DNA of 64,000 nt from Flavobacterium sp. YJ01 (GCF_029320955.1 NZ_CP119757.1:3658001-3722000); one strand, 5' to 3'. Positions 32,669-42,350 are shown, numbered from the stretch's first letter. Numbers and translations are program-made. Notes: generated by a model from the sequence alone, not told the origin.

Positions 32669-34840
32669 TTAATCAAAAAACTTAGCAATCGTGCAGTAGA
32701 ATTCGTCTGGCACGAAAGGTTTGGTTATAACATCATTCATTCCAAAAGAAAGAAGCATATCTCTATTTTCGTCAAGCGAAATTGCGGTTAATGCAATAAC
32801 AGGAGTTGTTTTGTCAAATTCACGAATCAATTTCGTAGCCGTAGTTCCGTTAATTCCAGGAAGGTGAACGTCCATTAAAATCATATCAAAACGCTTGATT
32901 TTTAAAAGCTCAACAGCATCTTCTCCATTATCTACAATTTCGCAGGTAATGTTTTTGTTTTCGAGCATTTTTCGAGTTATCATTTGATTGATTTTGTTGT
33001 CTTCAATCAATAAAATAGACTTGTCCATCAATTGTTTGTCATTGTATGGTTTTACTTCCTCAATTACTTCCAAAGGTTCGTTATTAATTTTGAAATTTAA
33101 CTTGAAGGTAAAAGTAGATCCTTTACCAACTTCACTTTTTAATTTTATTTCGCCTCCTAATAGTTCAATTAGTTTTTTTACAATGGTAAGTCCTAAACCT
33201 GTTCCGCCGTATTTTCTATTCACTTCTATAGATCCTTGTGAGAAACTTTCAAAAACAGTTTGAAGTTTATCTTCAGGAATTCCGATTCCGGTATCTACAA
33301 TTTCAAAATAAACTGTAGCATTTTCCTCTTCCTGCGAATACAATTTTGCAATAACATTTACGTGTCCGTTTTGCGTAAACTTTAAAGCGTTGTTAATTAG
33401 GTTTAATATAATTTGAGATAATTTGGTCGGATCTCCCATTAAATTATCTGGAATCGAATTGTCTATTTCTAAATTGAAATAATTTCTATTGGCAGTAGCT
33501 AACTCTTTTAAGGAACTTTGAATATTAAAAAGCAATTCTTTCAAATTAAAGCTGATATTTTCTACTTCAACTTTAGTCGAATCGATTTTATTAACTTCAA
33601 GAATTTCGTTGATAAAAGTTGTCAGATAATTTCCTGAAAACTTTAAAGATTCTAAATATTTTAACTGCTTTTTCTTCGGATTATCTTCTAATAAAATATG
33701 TGTAATTCCGTTAATCGCATTTAACGGCGTACGCAATTCGTGACTTACCGTAGACAAAAACTCAGATCGGGCTTTTGATGCTTTTTCGGCTTTGTTTTTA
33801 GCTAAAATTAATTCTTTATTTTTTTCGCGAAGCAGTAAATTATTCTGATTTCTAATGATATTATTTTTGTATAAAGCTAAACTCAGAAGCGATAAAATAG
33901 AAATTAAGGCAATAGCCAAAATACTTACCAGTTTAGAATAACGATAAGTTTTTAATTGAAATTTCTCTTCACTTTCTTTTTTTATAGAATTGTTTAAAGA
34001 TTGGTTTTTCTTGAATTTTTCGAATTCATTCAAATCAACTTTAGCATTTTTTAATTTTAAAAGATAATTTTCCAGCTGATAATGTTCGTCTAGATAAGAG
34101 TACGCCAAATCATAATTTTTGCTTTGCTTATAATACTGGCTTATTGCTAAAACAATTTTAGATTTTTTTACAAAGTCATTGTTTTTTGCATTGTATTCTA
34201 GAGCATTATCCAAATAAATAATAGCAGAATCATTTCTTTTGAGCTGCGTTTCTATTAAACCTAATTGATAATAAGAATCTGCTTTGGTTTTTATTAGAGC
34301 ACTATTGTCTGGTTTTTTTACAATTTTTTGAAATGTTTTTGCCGCTAAAGGGAGATTGTTGTTGGTTTTTAAAGCCATTGCAATCTGATAATTCAAAACA
34401 TCGGCGTGATCTTCAATATTTAAGTCTTTTAATAACTGTTGCGCCTTTTCGTAATAAATAGCAGCTGTTTTATAATCGCCTTTCGCGGTATTGCTTAAAC
34501 CAATATAATGAAGCGCTAAAACTTTTGTACAGCTAGGTTTTAAAGTGTCAAATAGAGAAACTGTTTTATGAAAATTCTTTAAAGCGTCTTCAAACTTTCT
34601 TTGGTTGTAGTAGATTTTGCCAAGTTTTAAAGTCTGTACAGCTAAATTTTCTTTTTTGCCATTTATCTCACAGAAATTGATTGATTTTTGAGTGTAAAAA
34701 ACGGCCTGACTAAACTTTTTATTATTGAGATTGTAGTTGGCTAACTTGTTATAATAGGTAACACTATCCGTATTCTTTTTGGTTTGAGAATACAAAAACG
34801 AGTTAAATAAACAAACAACAATAAAAAGATAGTATTTCAT
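32669..34840 (-). CDS. hybrid sensor histidine kinase with TPR sensor region
   Basis: A 723-residue protein with a signal peptide (KYYLFIVVCLFNSFLYSQ), a periplasmic TPR array (about 30-270, e.g. KTAAIYYEKAQQLLKDL), a transmembrane helix (VSILAIALISILSLLSLALY, about 300-325), HisKA with H-box STVSHELRTPLNAING, an HATPase domain (GTGLGLTIVKKLIELLGGEI), and a C-terminal receiver (SILLIEDNKINQ, phosphoacceptor in ILMDVHLPG). I choose ATG 34840 over an in-frame TTG at 34849. There is no DNA-binding output, so a separate partner is needed. Signal unknown. Confidence 0.93.
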   Translation of the reverse strand: MKYYLFIVVCLFNSFLYSQTKKNTDSVTYYNKLANYNLNNKKFSQAVFYTQKSINFCEINGKKENLAVQTLKLGKIYYNQRKFEDALKNFHKTVSLFDTLKPSCTKVLALHYIGLSNTAKGDYKTAAIYYEKAQQLLKDLNIEDHADVLNYQIAMALKTNNNLPLAAKTFQKIVKKPDNSALIKTKADSYYQLGLIETQLKRNDSAIIYLDNALEYNAKNNDFVKKSKIVLAISQYYKQSKNYDLAYSYLDEHYQLENYLLKLKNAKVDLNEFEKFKKNQSLNNSIKKESEEKFQLKTYRYSKLVSILAIALISILSLLSLALYKNNIIRNQNNLLLREKNKELILAKNKAEKASKARSEFLSTVSHELRTPLNAINGITHILLEDNPKKKQLKYLESLKFSGNYLTTFINEILEVNKIDSTKVEVENISFNLKELLFNIQSSLKELATANRNYFNLEIDNSIPDNLMGDPTKLSQIILNLINNALKFTQNGHVNVIAKLYSQEEENATVYFEIVDTGIGIPEDKLQTVFESFSQGSIEVNRKYGGTGLGLTIVKKLIELLGGEIKLKSEVGKGSTFTFKLNFKINNEPLEVIEEVKPYNDKQLMDKSILLIEDNKINQMITRKMLENKNITCEIVDNGEDAVELLKIKRFDMILMDVHLPGINGTTATKLIREFDKTTPVIALTAISLDENRDMLLSFGMNDVITKPFVPDEFYCTIAKFFD

Positions 34841-34866
34841 GTATGGCAATGCTTTTACAATGAACC

Positions 34867-35865
34867 TTATTTTTTTCTTATTAGTAAAATTAAATCAATC
34901 AATCTGGATGAATAGCCAATTTCGTTATCGTACCAACCCACAACTTTTACCATTTTATCGATAACCGAAGTTAGCTGAGCATCAAATAAACAAGAATGTC
35001 TGTTGCCAATTACATCAACCGAAACAATAGGATCTTCTGTGTAATCTAATATTCCTTTTAAATTTGTTTTGGAGGCTTCTTTAAATGCTTTATTTATTTC
35101 CTCAATAGTAACCGCTCGTTTTACATTGAAGGTAATATCTGTTAATGAACCATCTGGAACTGGAACACGAATACCGCATCCGCCCATTTTGTTGTGCAAT
35201 TTAGGAAAAATTTTTGTTAAAGCCTTAGCCGCACCTGTAGTTGTTGGAACAATTGACTGACTGGCACCTCTTGCACGTCTTAAGTCCTTATGGGGCTGGT
35301 CGTGAAGACTTTGGTCTGTTGTGTAAGAATGGATGGTTGTAATGTAAGCTTGCTCGATTCCGCACAATTCCTCGATTATTTTTATCATCGGAGCAGCATT
35401 GTTTGTCGTGCAGCTTGCATTAGAAACTATATCTTCATTTCCGTCCAAAATATTTTCATTAACTCCAAGAACGACGGTTTTTATGGTGTCGACTTCTGAA
35501 GGTGCCGAAAGTATAACTTTTTTTGCTCCAGCTTCAAGATGTGCGTTTAATTCTTCGTGAGTTTTGTATTTTCCTGTTGATTCAATCACAATATCAATCG
35601 AATGCGATTTCCAGTCTAAGTTGGAAATACTCTTTTCGTGAAAAAAGAAAAAATGCCTTCCGTCTACAATAATGCTATTTTCGTCATGACTGACTTCAAA
35701 TGGCAAAACACCGTGAATGCTGTCATATTTAATTAAATGCGACATGGTTTTATTGTCTGCGATGTCGTTAATAGCAACAACTTCGATTTCAGGATGATTC
35801 AGAAGTAGACGGAATAGATTTCTTCCAATTCTTCCAAATCCATTAATGGCAATTCTTGTTTTCAA
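34867..35865 (-). CDS. gapA: glyceraldehyde-3-phosphate dehydrogenase, type I
   Basis: A 332-residue glycolytic/gluconeogenic enzyme that oxidises glyceraldehyde 3-phosphate to 1,3-bisphosphoglycerate. NAD site INGFGRIGRNLFR at the N-terminus; catalytic Cys in SNASCTTNNAAP (about 151); HSYTTDQSLHD; substrate-loop RRARGASQSIVPTTTGAAKA; and WYDNEIGYSSRLIDL at the end. Flavobacteria often carry more than one gap gene, and this window does not show which role this one has. It lies between the histidine kinase and lipA. Confidence 0.95.
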   Translation of the reverse strand: MKTRIAINGFGRIGRNLFRLLLNHPEIEVVAINDIADNKTMSHLIKYDSIHGVLPFEVSHDENSIIVDGRHFFFFHEKSISNLDWKSHSIDIVIESTGKYKTHEELNAHLEAGAKKVILSAPSEVDTIKTVVLGVNENILDGNEDIVSNASCTTNNAAPMIKIIEELCGIEQAYITTIHSYTTDQSLHDQPHKDLRRARGASQSIVPTTTGAAKALTKIFPKLHNKMGGCGIRVPVPDGSLTDITFNVKRAVTIEEINKAFKEASKTNLKGILDYTEDPIVSVDVIGNRHSCLFDAQLTSVIDKMVKVVGWYDNEIGYSSRLIDLILLIRKK

Positions 35866-35876
35866 TTATTTGGTTT

Positions 35877-35960
35877 GTTCGTTTAACCGTTGAAACCGTT
35901 TAATTGATTAATCGTCAAATGCATCAGGGATTAAACGATTAATCAATTAAACGATTGAAC
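35877..35960. repeat. word-hairpin repeat, CGTTTAA family
   Basis: CGTTTAATTGATTAATCGT (35897-35915) is a perfect complement of 35935-35953. The outer words GTTTAACCGTTGAAACCG and ACGATTGAAC extend it imperfectly. It lies between co-directional gapA and lipA. Confidence 0.75.
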
Positions 35961-35966
35961 TTAAAT

Positions 35967-36833
35967 TTATAAAATGTGTTTTTGTGCTTTGTATGAAGAA
36001 CGAACAAGAGGTCCGCTTTCAACATGTCTGAAACCTAATTCAAGACCAAATTGTTCGTATCGAGCAAATTGTTCAGGCGTAATAAATTCTTTTACAGGAA
36101 GATGTTTTTTACTTGGCTGTAAGTATTGTCCAATAGTAACAACATCTACGTTTGCATTTCTTAAATCGGTCATGGTCTGAAAAACTTCTTCTTCAGTTTC
36201 TCCAAGACCAAGCATAATTCCAGATTTAGTTCTGTTGATGCCTTTTTCTTTTAAATAACGCAACACTTCTAAACTTCTGTCATATTTTGCTTGAATACGA
36301 ACTTCACGAGTTAAGCGACGGACTGTTTCCATGTTATGAGAAACCACTTCTGGATTAGCTTCAATAATACGATCTAGATTTCTTTCCATTCCTTGAAAAT
36401 CAGGAATAAGAGTTTCAAGAGTAGTTTGAGGATTCATTCTGCGAATAGCTCTAACGGTTTCCATCCAAATAATAGAACCTCCATCTTTCAAATCATCTCT
36501 GTCTACACTTGTAATTACAGCATGTTTGATGTTCATTATTTTGATAGAACGCGCCACTTTTTCAGGTTCGTCCCAATCTACCGTTTCAGGTCTGCCTGTT
36601 TTTACACCGCAGAACCCGCAAGAACGAGTACAAACATTTCCTAAAATCATGAAAGTAGCTGTTCCTTCACCCCAGCATTCTCCCATATTTGGGCAGCTTC
36701 CTGAAGTACAAATGGTATTTAAACTATATTTATCAACTAAACCTCTAAGTTCAGTATATTTTTGTCCGATTGGTAATTTTACTTTTAACCACTTTGGTTT
36801 TCCAGTAGGTATATTTTCAGTGACTGTTTCCAT
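35967..36833 (-). CDS. lipA: lipoyl synthase
   Basis: A 288-residue radical-SAM enzyme that inserts sulfur at C6 and C8 of protein-bound octanoate. Auxiliary cluster [12 protein letters not shown] (about 42-53), radical-SAM cluster CTRSCGFC (about 68-75), and the conserved RSSY near the C-terminus ([14 protein letters not shown]). Full length. Its lipB partner is not in the window. A TATCTTTG box lies about 20 bp upstream. Confidence 0.97.
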   Translation of the reverse strand: METVTENIPTGKPKWLKVKLPIGQKYTELRGLVDKYSLNTICTSGSCPNMGECWGEGTATFMILGNVCTRSCGFCGVKTGRPETVDWDEPEKVARSIKIMNIKHAVITSVDRDDLKDGGSIIWMETVRAIRRMNPQTTLETLIPDFQGMERNLDRIIEANPEVVSHNMETVRRLTREVRIQAKYDRSLEVLRYLKEKGINRTKSGIMLGLGETEEEVFQTMTDLRNANVDVVTIGQYLQPSKKHLPVKEFITPEQFARYEQFGLELGFRHVESGPLVRSSYKAQKHIL

Positions 36834-37134
36834 ATATCAATAATCAAAGCACAAAGATACGGAATGTAGTTTATTTAGAGATGTTTATTTACTTTTCGTT
36901 TGCTTTTATTGCTTGTAGAGATTATTGGTTTTTTTTAAGCTTAAATGTTAATAGTTGATTTTAAAAACAGGAATTGTTGTTTTTTTATTAAAGAATATTT
37001 AGATTTTTAATGTATGATTTGTGTTTTTTTAAATTTCAAATTCCAGTCTTAATCTGTTACAAATTTGACTTATGAAGGATGAAGAGAAAATCATGTGATA
37101 TTAATTTTGTTTTTAATTTAACATTTTTTGAAAC
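36834..37134. other. intergenic region, lipA / M48 protease (divergent)
   Basis: A 301-bp AT-rich spacer. It holds the lipA box TATCTTTG (minus, 36852-36859) and a TAATTTTG box (plus, 37102-37109) before the first M48 gene. No ORF or hairpin of note. Confidence 0.5.
36852..36859 (-). promoter_or_regulatory. lipA promoter, -7 box
   Basis: TATCTTTG on the minus strand, 18 bp before the lipA ATG. No clear TTG at -33. Confidence 0.5.
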
Positions 37135-37995
37135 ATGAAAAACAGAATTTTCGCTTTAGGGATTTTATTTGCAGTTTTAAGCTTTACTAAGATGAATGCC
37201 CAAATACTTTCAGATAAGGCGATGGGAGCTTTAGGGAAAGGGGTTTCGGGATTTACTTTTAGCGATGCAGATGCAGCAGCATTAGCAAAACAATCTATTG
37301 ATGAAATGGATGCAAATAATCCTGTTGCCATGACTACAGATGGCTACGCTATCCGATTAAATCGCTTATTTGGCAAGCATACTTCTAGCGAGGGAGTGAC
37401 TTTGAATTATAAGGTTTATTTGGTGAAAGATATAAATGCTTTTGCTTGTGCAGATGGGAGTGTTCGTGTTTTTGCAGGTTTAATGGATGTTATGGATGAT
37501 AATGAATTGCTTGCTGTAATTGGTCATGAAATCGGGCATGTTGTAAATCACGATACTAGAGATGCAATTAAGGCAGCTTATAAAAAAGAAGCTCTGTTAG
37601 ATGCAGCTTCTTCTCAATCAGGAAAATTTGAAACTATTTCAAAATCGCAATTAGGAGTTTTAGGAAGTGCAATGATTGATAGCAAACATAGCAGAAAACA
37701 GGAATCTGAGGCAGATTTATTTTCGTATAATTTTATGAAAAAGAATGGTTATGATGTTAACGCAGTTGAATCGGCTTTTAGAATTCTGCAAAAATTAAGC
37801 GAAGGAGCAGATTCTTCTTTTATTACTAAAATGATGAGTTCGCATCCTGATTCGGGCAAAAGAGCCGATGATGCTAAAAAAAGAGCTGTAAAAGATGGTT
37901 TATACAAGGCTTATGTGCAACAGAAAATTGTAAATACTGCACCAGTAAAAACTGTAACTAAAACTCCAACTAAAACAACAGCAAAAAAGAAGTAA
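37135..37995 (+). CDS. M48 family metalloprotease, first of a tandem pair
   Basis: A 286-residue exported zinc protease. Signal peptide to about MNAQ. Zinc motif HEIGH (in AVIGHEIGHVVNHDTRD, about 135-139); third ligand in SRKQESEADLF; SSHPDSGKRADDAKKRA closes the domain. The C-terminal tail is Thr/Lys-rich low complexity. Relatives (BepA/LoiP-like) degrade misfolded outer-membrane proteins; whether this one does is inference. A close paralogue follows after its own terminator. Confidence 0.9.
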   Translation: MKNRIFALGILFAVLSFTKMNAQILSDKAMGALGKGVSGFTFSDADAAALAKQSIDEMDANNPVAMTTDGYAIRLNRLFGKHTSSEGVTLNYKVYLVKDINAFACADGSVRVFAGLMDVMDDNELLAVIGHEIGHVVNHDTRDAIKAAYKKEALLDAASSQSGKFETISKSQLGVLGSAMIDSKHSRKQESEADLFSYNFMKKNGYDVNAVESAFRILQKLSEGADSSFITKMMSSHPDSGKRADDAKKRAVKDGLYKAYVQQKIVNTAPVKTVTKTPTKTTAKKK

Positions 37996-38013
37996 TTAGT
38001 TACTGATAAAAAT

Positions 38014-38048
38014 AGAAACCGGTAAACATTAAAGTTTATCGGTTTTTT
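38014..38048 (+). terminator. terminator of first M48 gene
   Basis: AAACCGGTAAAC (38016-38027) pairs with GTTTATCGGTTT (38034-38045) with one G-T pair, followed by a T-run. Confidence 0.85.
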
Positions 38049-38198
38049 TATGAACTAATATTGGAATAATAGTTGTAAGTTGTTAGTATATAGTTTGTTG
38101 AAAATTCATATCTTTAATTGTTGAAAAAACAAATTCATTATGAAATGAAATAGCATTTTGTTGTGCTAGATTTGTTGTTAAATTGTAATTATAAAAAT

Positions 38199-39074
38199 AT
38201 GAAAAAGAAATTTATAATAGCTAGTGTTTTATTCGCTGCATTCGGTATAACAAAAATGAATGCACAGATTAATTTTGGAGAGAAAGCCATTGGCGCTGTT
38301 CAAAAAGGAGTTACTGGTTTTACTTTTAGTAATGCAGATGCTGCTAAATTATCTAAAGAAGCTGTCGATAAATTAGACGCAGAACATGAAATTGCAGGTC
38401 CAACAGATGGTTATACTTTAAGATTAAATCGAGTTTTTGGAAAACATGCTTCTGGTGACGGATTTACTTTAAATTATAAAGTCTATAAATTGAAAGAAGT
38501 AAATGCTTTTGCAACTGCAGACGGAAGTGTTCGTGTCTATTCCGGTTTGATGGACATTATGGATGACAATGAACTAATTGCTGTAATCGGACACGAAATT
38601 GGTCACGTTGCCAATAACGATTCCAGAGACGCTATTCGTGCAGCTTACCAAAAAGAAGCTTTAATGGATGGAGTTGCTTCTCAATCGGCAACGGTGGCAA
38701 CAGTTACAGATAGTCAGCTTGGTAAAATTGGAAGTGCTATTATTGACAGCAAATACAGCCGTAAACAAGAATCTGAAGCAGATTTGTTTGCTTACAATTT
38801 TATGAAGAAAAACGGTTACGATGTAAATGCTGAGGAATCTGCTTTTAGAATTTTAGCAAAAATGAGCCAAGGATCTCAAGCTTCATTTATTGATCAAATG
38901 ATGAGCTCGCATCCTGATTCTCAAAAAAGAGCAGACGATGCTAAAAAGAGAGCAGAAAAAGATGGTGTGTATAAACCTTATGTGCAGCAAAAAATTGTAA
39001 ATACTGTTCCAGCAGCTACTACAACTAAAAAAACAACGACTACAAAGAAAACAACAACGACAAAAAAGAAATAA
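38199..39074 (+). CDS. M48 family metalloprotease, second of a tandem pair
   Basis: A 291-residue paralogue of the preceding gene, with the same plan: signal peptide (to MNAQ), LNYKVYKLKEVNAFATADGS, zinc motif GHEIGHVANNDSRD, third ligand in QESEADLF, MMSSHPDSQKRADD. The tail is a clean Thr/Lys repeat, (KTTTT)n-KKK. I use ATG 38199; a GTG at 38163 would spoil the signal peptide. Separate terminators suggest the two copies are transcribed independently. Confidence 0.9.
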   Translation: MKKKFIIASVLFAAFGITKMNAQINFGEKAIGAVQKGVTGFTFSNADAAKLSKEAVDKLDAEHEIAGPTDGYTLRLNRVFGKHASGDGFTLNYKVYKLKEVNAFATADGSVRVYSGLMDIMDDNELIAVIGHEIGHVANNDSRDAIRAAYQKEALMDGVASQSATVATVTDSQLGKIGSAIIDSKYSRKQESEADLFAYNFMKKNGYDVNAEESAFRILAKMSQGSQASFIDQMMSSHPDSQKRADDAKKRAEKDGVYKPYVQQKIVNTVPAATTTKKTTTTKKTTTTKKK

Positions 39075-39094
39075 TAAGTTGTTTTTAGAAATAT

Positions 39095-39131
39095 AAAACC
39101 CGACAAATTAAAAATTTGTCGGGTTTTGTTT
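39095..39131. terminator. bidirectional terminator, M48 / PH-domain gene
   Basis: AAAACCCGACAAATT (39095-39109) pairs perfectly with AATTTGTCGGGTTTT (39113-39127) across three A residues. Confidence 0.9.
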
Positions 39132-39132
39132 T

Positions 39133-39513
39133 TTATCCTAATACGTGAAAAGCTAGAATTTTTTGTACTTCGTAAACGTTAACCGATTTGTTGAATTGTT
39201 TTACAATACTTGGCTGTTGTTCGCTAGAAATCCAAATTTTTAACTCAGCATCAAGATCGAAAGTTCCTGCAGTTTCTACGCTAAATCTTGTAATGTTTTT
39301 GTAAGCAATAGATTTATACTCTGTTTTGCTTCCCGTTAATCCTTGTACATCAACCAAGATTAATCTTTTGTTGGTAAATATAAAAGTATCTCGAATAAGT
39401 TTAAAACCCATTTCGATTTCTTCATTTGTAGTTAAAAGCTGTCCGTACTTTTTAATTAAATCTTCTTGACTTACAGAACCTGCATTGCCAAGTATTGCTG
39501 AAAATATTCCCAT
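39133..39513 (-). CDS. bacterial PH-domain protein
   Basis: A 126-residue protein matching the bacterial PH_1-type fold (PF08000-like): GQLLTTNEEIEMGFKLIRDT, FIFTNKRLILVDVQGLTGSK, EYKSIAYKNITRFSVETAGT, DAELKIWISS. No signal peptide or membrane segment; cytoplasmic. Function not established in this family, and the neighbours give no clue. Confidence 0.8.
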   Translation of the reverse strand: MGIFSAILGNAGSVSQEDLIKKYGQLLTTNEEIEMGFKLIRDTFIFTNKRLILVDVQGLTGSKTEYKSIAYKNITRFSVETAGTFDLDAELKIWISSEQQPSIVKQFNKSVNVYEVQKILAFHVLG

Positions 39514-39590
39514 TATTTTGTTCTTAATTAGTTAAAATGAATTTCGTTTTGAAGGAGTAAAAGTAATTGATTTTAAAATAAAAGTAAACA

Positions 39591-39618
39591 AAAAAGCAGA
39601 ACCGAAGTCCTGCTTTTT
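39591..39618 (-). terminator. tonB terminator
   Basis: AAAAAGCAG (39591-39599) pairs with CTGCTTTTT (39610-39618). It lies just past the end of the minus-strand tonB gene. Confidence 0.7.
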
Positions 39619-39639
39619 GAGCGTTTAAAAATATTTAAT

Positions 39640-40473
39640 TTATTCCAATTCTGTTTTTACTGTAATTGGAAGGCTATATGCTGTTCTCACAGGTTTTCCG
39701 TCTAGGATTCCTGGACTCCATTTTGTTTTTAATGATTTTAAAACTCTAATTGCTTCTTTACCCATTCCATAACCTGGATCGTTTTTTACTGTAATATCAG
39801 TAAGTGAGCCATCTTTTTCAACGATGAAGAAAACATATACTTTTAATGTTTTTTCCATATCAAGATCAGGTCTGCGGAAATTATTTCCTACATATTTGTA
39901 GAATTGTGCAATTCCGCCTGGAAACTCAGGAACTTTGTCCAAAATTGCAGAAGAAACTGGCTCATTAGTAGATGGGGCAGCTGATGCTACATCTCCATTT
40001 CCTCCACCTCCTGTTGTTGGCATTGCGTTTACAGCAGTTCCATTTCCAGTAGTATTTACAACAGCTGGAGCGTTTTCAGTGTTAGGTGCAATATTTTCAA
40101 CTGAGTTTTCGGTGGTTGCAACCACAGGATTAGTCAGCTGAATTGCTTCTGTCGTGCTCGCTACACTTTGTTCCATTATTGGAGCTGGTGGAGCTGGCGG
40201 TGGCGGTGCAATATTCGGGTCAACGTTGACCACTGTCATAGGATCCTCGTAAATAGGTGGTGTTTCTGTAGTAGGATCAGAAACTGGAGGTCTAAGTTTG
40301 TTAATGAGTACCGATGCACTTCCTATTACCGTTATTAACAATAAACCCATAAACAGAGCTGTAACAGAATTTTTGGAACTCTCTTGGCGTAATTGATACG
40401 CGCCGTACTCTTTGTTCTTATTCTCGAAAACAAGGTCAGTCCACTTGCTTTCATAAATACTTAATTTAGACAT
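39640..40473 (-). CDS. tonB: energy transducer TonB
   Basis: A 277-residue inner-membrane protein that passes proton-motive energy to outer-membrane receptors. Unusually for TonB outside Bacteroidota, it has about 35 cytoplasmic residues (ENKNKEYGAYQLRQESSKNS) before the transmembrane helix (TALFMGLLLITVIGSASVLI). A Pro/Thr/Ala-rich periplasmic linker follows, then the TonB_C domain (YVFFIVEKDGSLTDITVKND, VRTAYSLPITV). Several TonB receptors are encoded in this window, but no ExbB/ExbD is adjacent. Confidence 0.9.
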   Translation of the reverse strand: MSKLSIYESKWTDLVFENKNKEYGAYQLRQESSKNSVTALFMGLLLITVIGSASVLINKLRPPVSDPTTETPPIYEDPMTVVNVDPNIAPPPPAPPAPIMEQSVASTTEAIQLTNPVVATTENSVENIAPNTENAPAVVNTTGNGTAVNAMPTTGGGGNGDVASAAPSTNEPVSSAILDKVPEFPGGIAQFYKYVGNNFRRPDLDMEKTLKVYVFFIVEKDGSLTDITVKNDPGYGMGKEAIRVLKSLKTKWSPGILDGKPVRTAYSLPITVKTELE

Positions 40474-40629
40474 AATTTTTGGGTTTTAAGGTTAAGTAAC
40501 TTTAAATCATACGCAGAAAGGGTTTGGGTTTGAGCTAACAACGTAAAAGTTGTAGTTTTAGTATTGTAGAAATATATTTTTTTAAGAATAAAAATACGAA
40601 TAGTTTATTCTTTACCTAAAGATAATAAA

Positions 40630-41181
40630 TTATCTATTACGTTCAATAATTTCTGCTAATAATTTTTTAGCACGTAAAAGTTTAACTTTTACACTGCTTA
40701 AAGGTTCATTTATCTTAACGGCAATTTCCTGATAAGACATTTCTTGAAAGTAACGAAGCTGAATTACTTCTTGATAATGAGGTTTGAGTTCTTTGATGCA
40801 CAAGAGCAGACGCGAAAGATTCTGTTCTTTAATTAATGCATCTTCTGCTGATGGAGTAGGATCGGCAATGTTGTAAGCCTGCTGGTCTTCATTGTCTGTG
40901 ATTTCTATAAAAAGACTGGTTTTCTTTTTTCGTAATAAATCAATATAGACGTTTTTTGCTATTGCAATAAGCCAGGTGTTGAATTGAAATTCAGCATTGT
41001 AAGAACCTATTTTGTCAAAAGCTTTTGAGAAAGTTTCTATAGTAATATCCTCTGCGATCGTTTCATTTTCGGTTCGCTTGAGCATAAAAGAGTACACTTC
41101 ATTCCAGTAATGATCTAATAAAAAAGTAAAGGCGATTTGATCGCCTTTTTTTGCTTTTTCTATTTTAGAATTTATTTCCAA
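40630..41181 (-). CDS. RNA polymerase sigma factor, ECF family
   Basis: A 183-residue sigma-70 group 4 factor: region 2 (FTFLLDHYWNEVYSFMLKRT..., with FQFNTWLIAIAKNVYIDLLR) and region 4 (HYQEVIQLRYFQEMSYQEIA). Its start lies inside the 3' end of the upstream glycosyltransferase gene (10-bp overlap), so it is translationally coupled to it. No anti-sigma gene is adjacent, so how it is held inactive is unclear. The regulon is unknown. Confidence 0.92.
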   Translation of the reverse strand: MEINSKIEKAKKGDQIAFTFLLDHYWNEVYSFMLKRTENETIAEDITIETFSKAFDKIGSYNAEFQFNTWLIAIAKNVYIDLLRKKKTSLFIEITDNEDQQAYNIADPTPSAEDALIKEQNLSRLLLCIKELKPHYQEVIQLRYFQEMSYQEIAVKINEPLSSVKVKLLRAKKLLAEIIERNR

Positions 41182-42278
41182 TATACTGGTTTTGAAAAGA
41201 TATTAGTTATAAAGATATTAATTTGTGTTAATATAAGCGCTATCTCGACAACTGGAAACCAAATTTTAAGGTCGTTTTCTTTCAGTTTTCCCGCAGAACA
41301 TCCAATTACTGTCCAGACAACGGTGTATCGAGTTGCTAAAATTGCTAACACGGCAATCCATTGAAATTGAAAAGCCAGTAAAACTATAACTAATAAAAAG
41401 AAAAATAATTGTGAAAGGAAAAATAATCCTAACTGCATTTTGTCAAAAAACTTATAATGTTCTGCCGTAGAAATATGTCTTCTTTTCTGCGTAAACCATT
41501 CTTTATATGTTTTTTTTGGTTTCGAATACGTAAAACTTTCTGGAGTATAAGAAATTGTAGTATTCGTTTTATTTGCCGCCTGATTGATGAATAAATCGTC
41601 ATCGCCAGAACGAATTTGAATGTGGTCAATAAATCCGTTTACATTAAAAAACTCTTCTTTTTTATAAGCCAAATTACGTCCGACACCCATGTATGGAGAA
41701 CCTATTTTTGCCCAAGAAAAATATTGGATAGCGGTTAAAACTGTCTCAAAACGAATGATTTTATTTAAGAAAGAACGTTCTACTTTTTCGTAACCGCCAT
41801 AACCTAAAACAATGGTTTTATTCATTGTAAATTGAGAAGTCATAGAAGTAATCCAATCTTTAGAAGACGGAAAACAATCAGCATCTGTAAATAATAAATA
41901 CTCTTTTTTTGCCGCTTTAATTCCAAGAGTCAAAGCGTATTTTTTATTTCCCCAGAAAGCTTCGTTATTTTCTACTTTTACCAAACGAATGTTGGAGAAT
42001 TCTTTTTCAAATTCTTCAAAAACTTCAAGAGTTTCATCGCTAGATGCATCGTCAATTAAGACGATTTCAAAATCTGAATAATCTTGCTGTGCTAAAAGCG
42101 GAATATATTTTTTTACATTCTCTTCTTCGTTTTTAGCGCAAACAATTACAGAAACAGGAAGATTTTTAGGTTTTACATGTTGAGGTTTTGCAAAAGCAAA
42201 TTTTCCAAAAACACCTAAATAATAAAATAATTGAACTACGACAATAGCAATAAAAAAGTAAAATATGTATATAAGCAT
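41172..42278 (-). CDS. glycosyltransferase family 2, membrane-bound
   Basis: A 368-residue GT-A enzyme. N-terminal transmembrane helix; GT2 core VSVIVCAKNEEENVKKYIPL, DFEIVLIDDASSDETLEV, DxD-type LFTDADCFPSSKDW; acceptor-side GDDDLFINQAA and the RRHISTAEHY segment that replaces QxxRW. Two or more C-terminal helices (LGLFFLSQLFFFLLVIVLLA). Probably adds sugars to an envelope lipid or polymer; the product is unknown. It is the first gene of a two-gene unit with the sigma factor. Confidence 0.88.
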   Translation of the reverse strand: MLIYIFYFFIAIVVVQLFYYLGVFGKFAFAKPQHVKPKNLPVSVIVCAKNEEENVKKYIPLLAQQDYSDFEIVLIDDASSDETLEVFEEFEKEFSNIRLVKVENNEAFWGNKKYALTLGIKAAKKEYLLFTDADCFPSSKDWITSMTSQFTMNKTIVLGYGGYEKVERSFLNKIIRFETVLTAIQYFSWAKIGSPYMGVGRNLAYKKEEFFNVNGFIDHIQIRSGDDDLFINQAANKTNTTISYTPESFTYSKPKKTYKEWFTQKRRHISTAEHYKFFDKMQLGLFFLSQLFFFLLVIVLLAFQFQWIAVLAILATRYTVVWTVIGCSAGKLKENDLKIWFPVVEIALILTQINIFITNIFSKPVYWK

Positions 42279-42320
42279 CTGATTTATTTGGTTCTATTAA
42301 TTTTTTACGTTCTGCGACTG

Positions 42321-42350
42321 CAAATGTACTTATGAATTCCCTAAATTCAA
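42321..42350 (-). promoter_or_regulatory. promoter of the glycosyltransferase / sigma factor unit
   Basis: On the minus strand TTG (42348-42350), a 19-nt spacer, then TACATTTG (42321-42328), 42 bp before the glycosyltransferase ATG. A good match to the Bacteroidota form. Confidence 0.65.
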
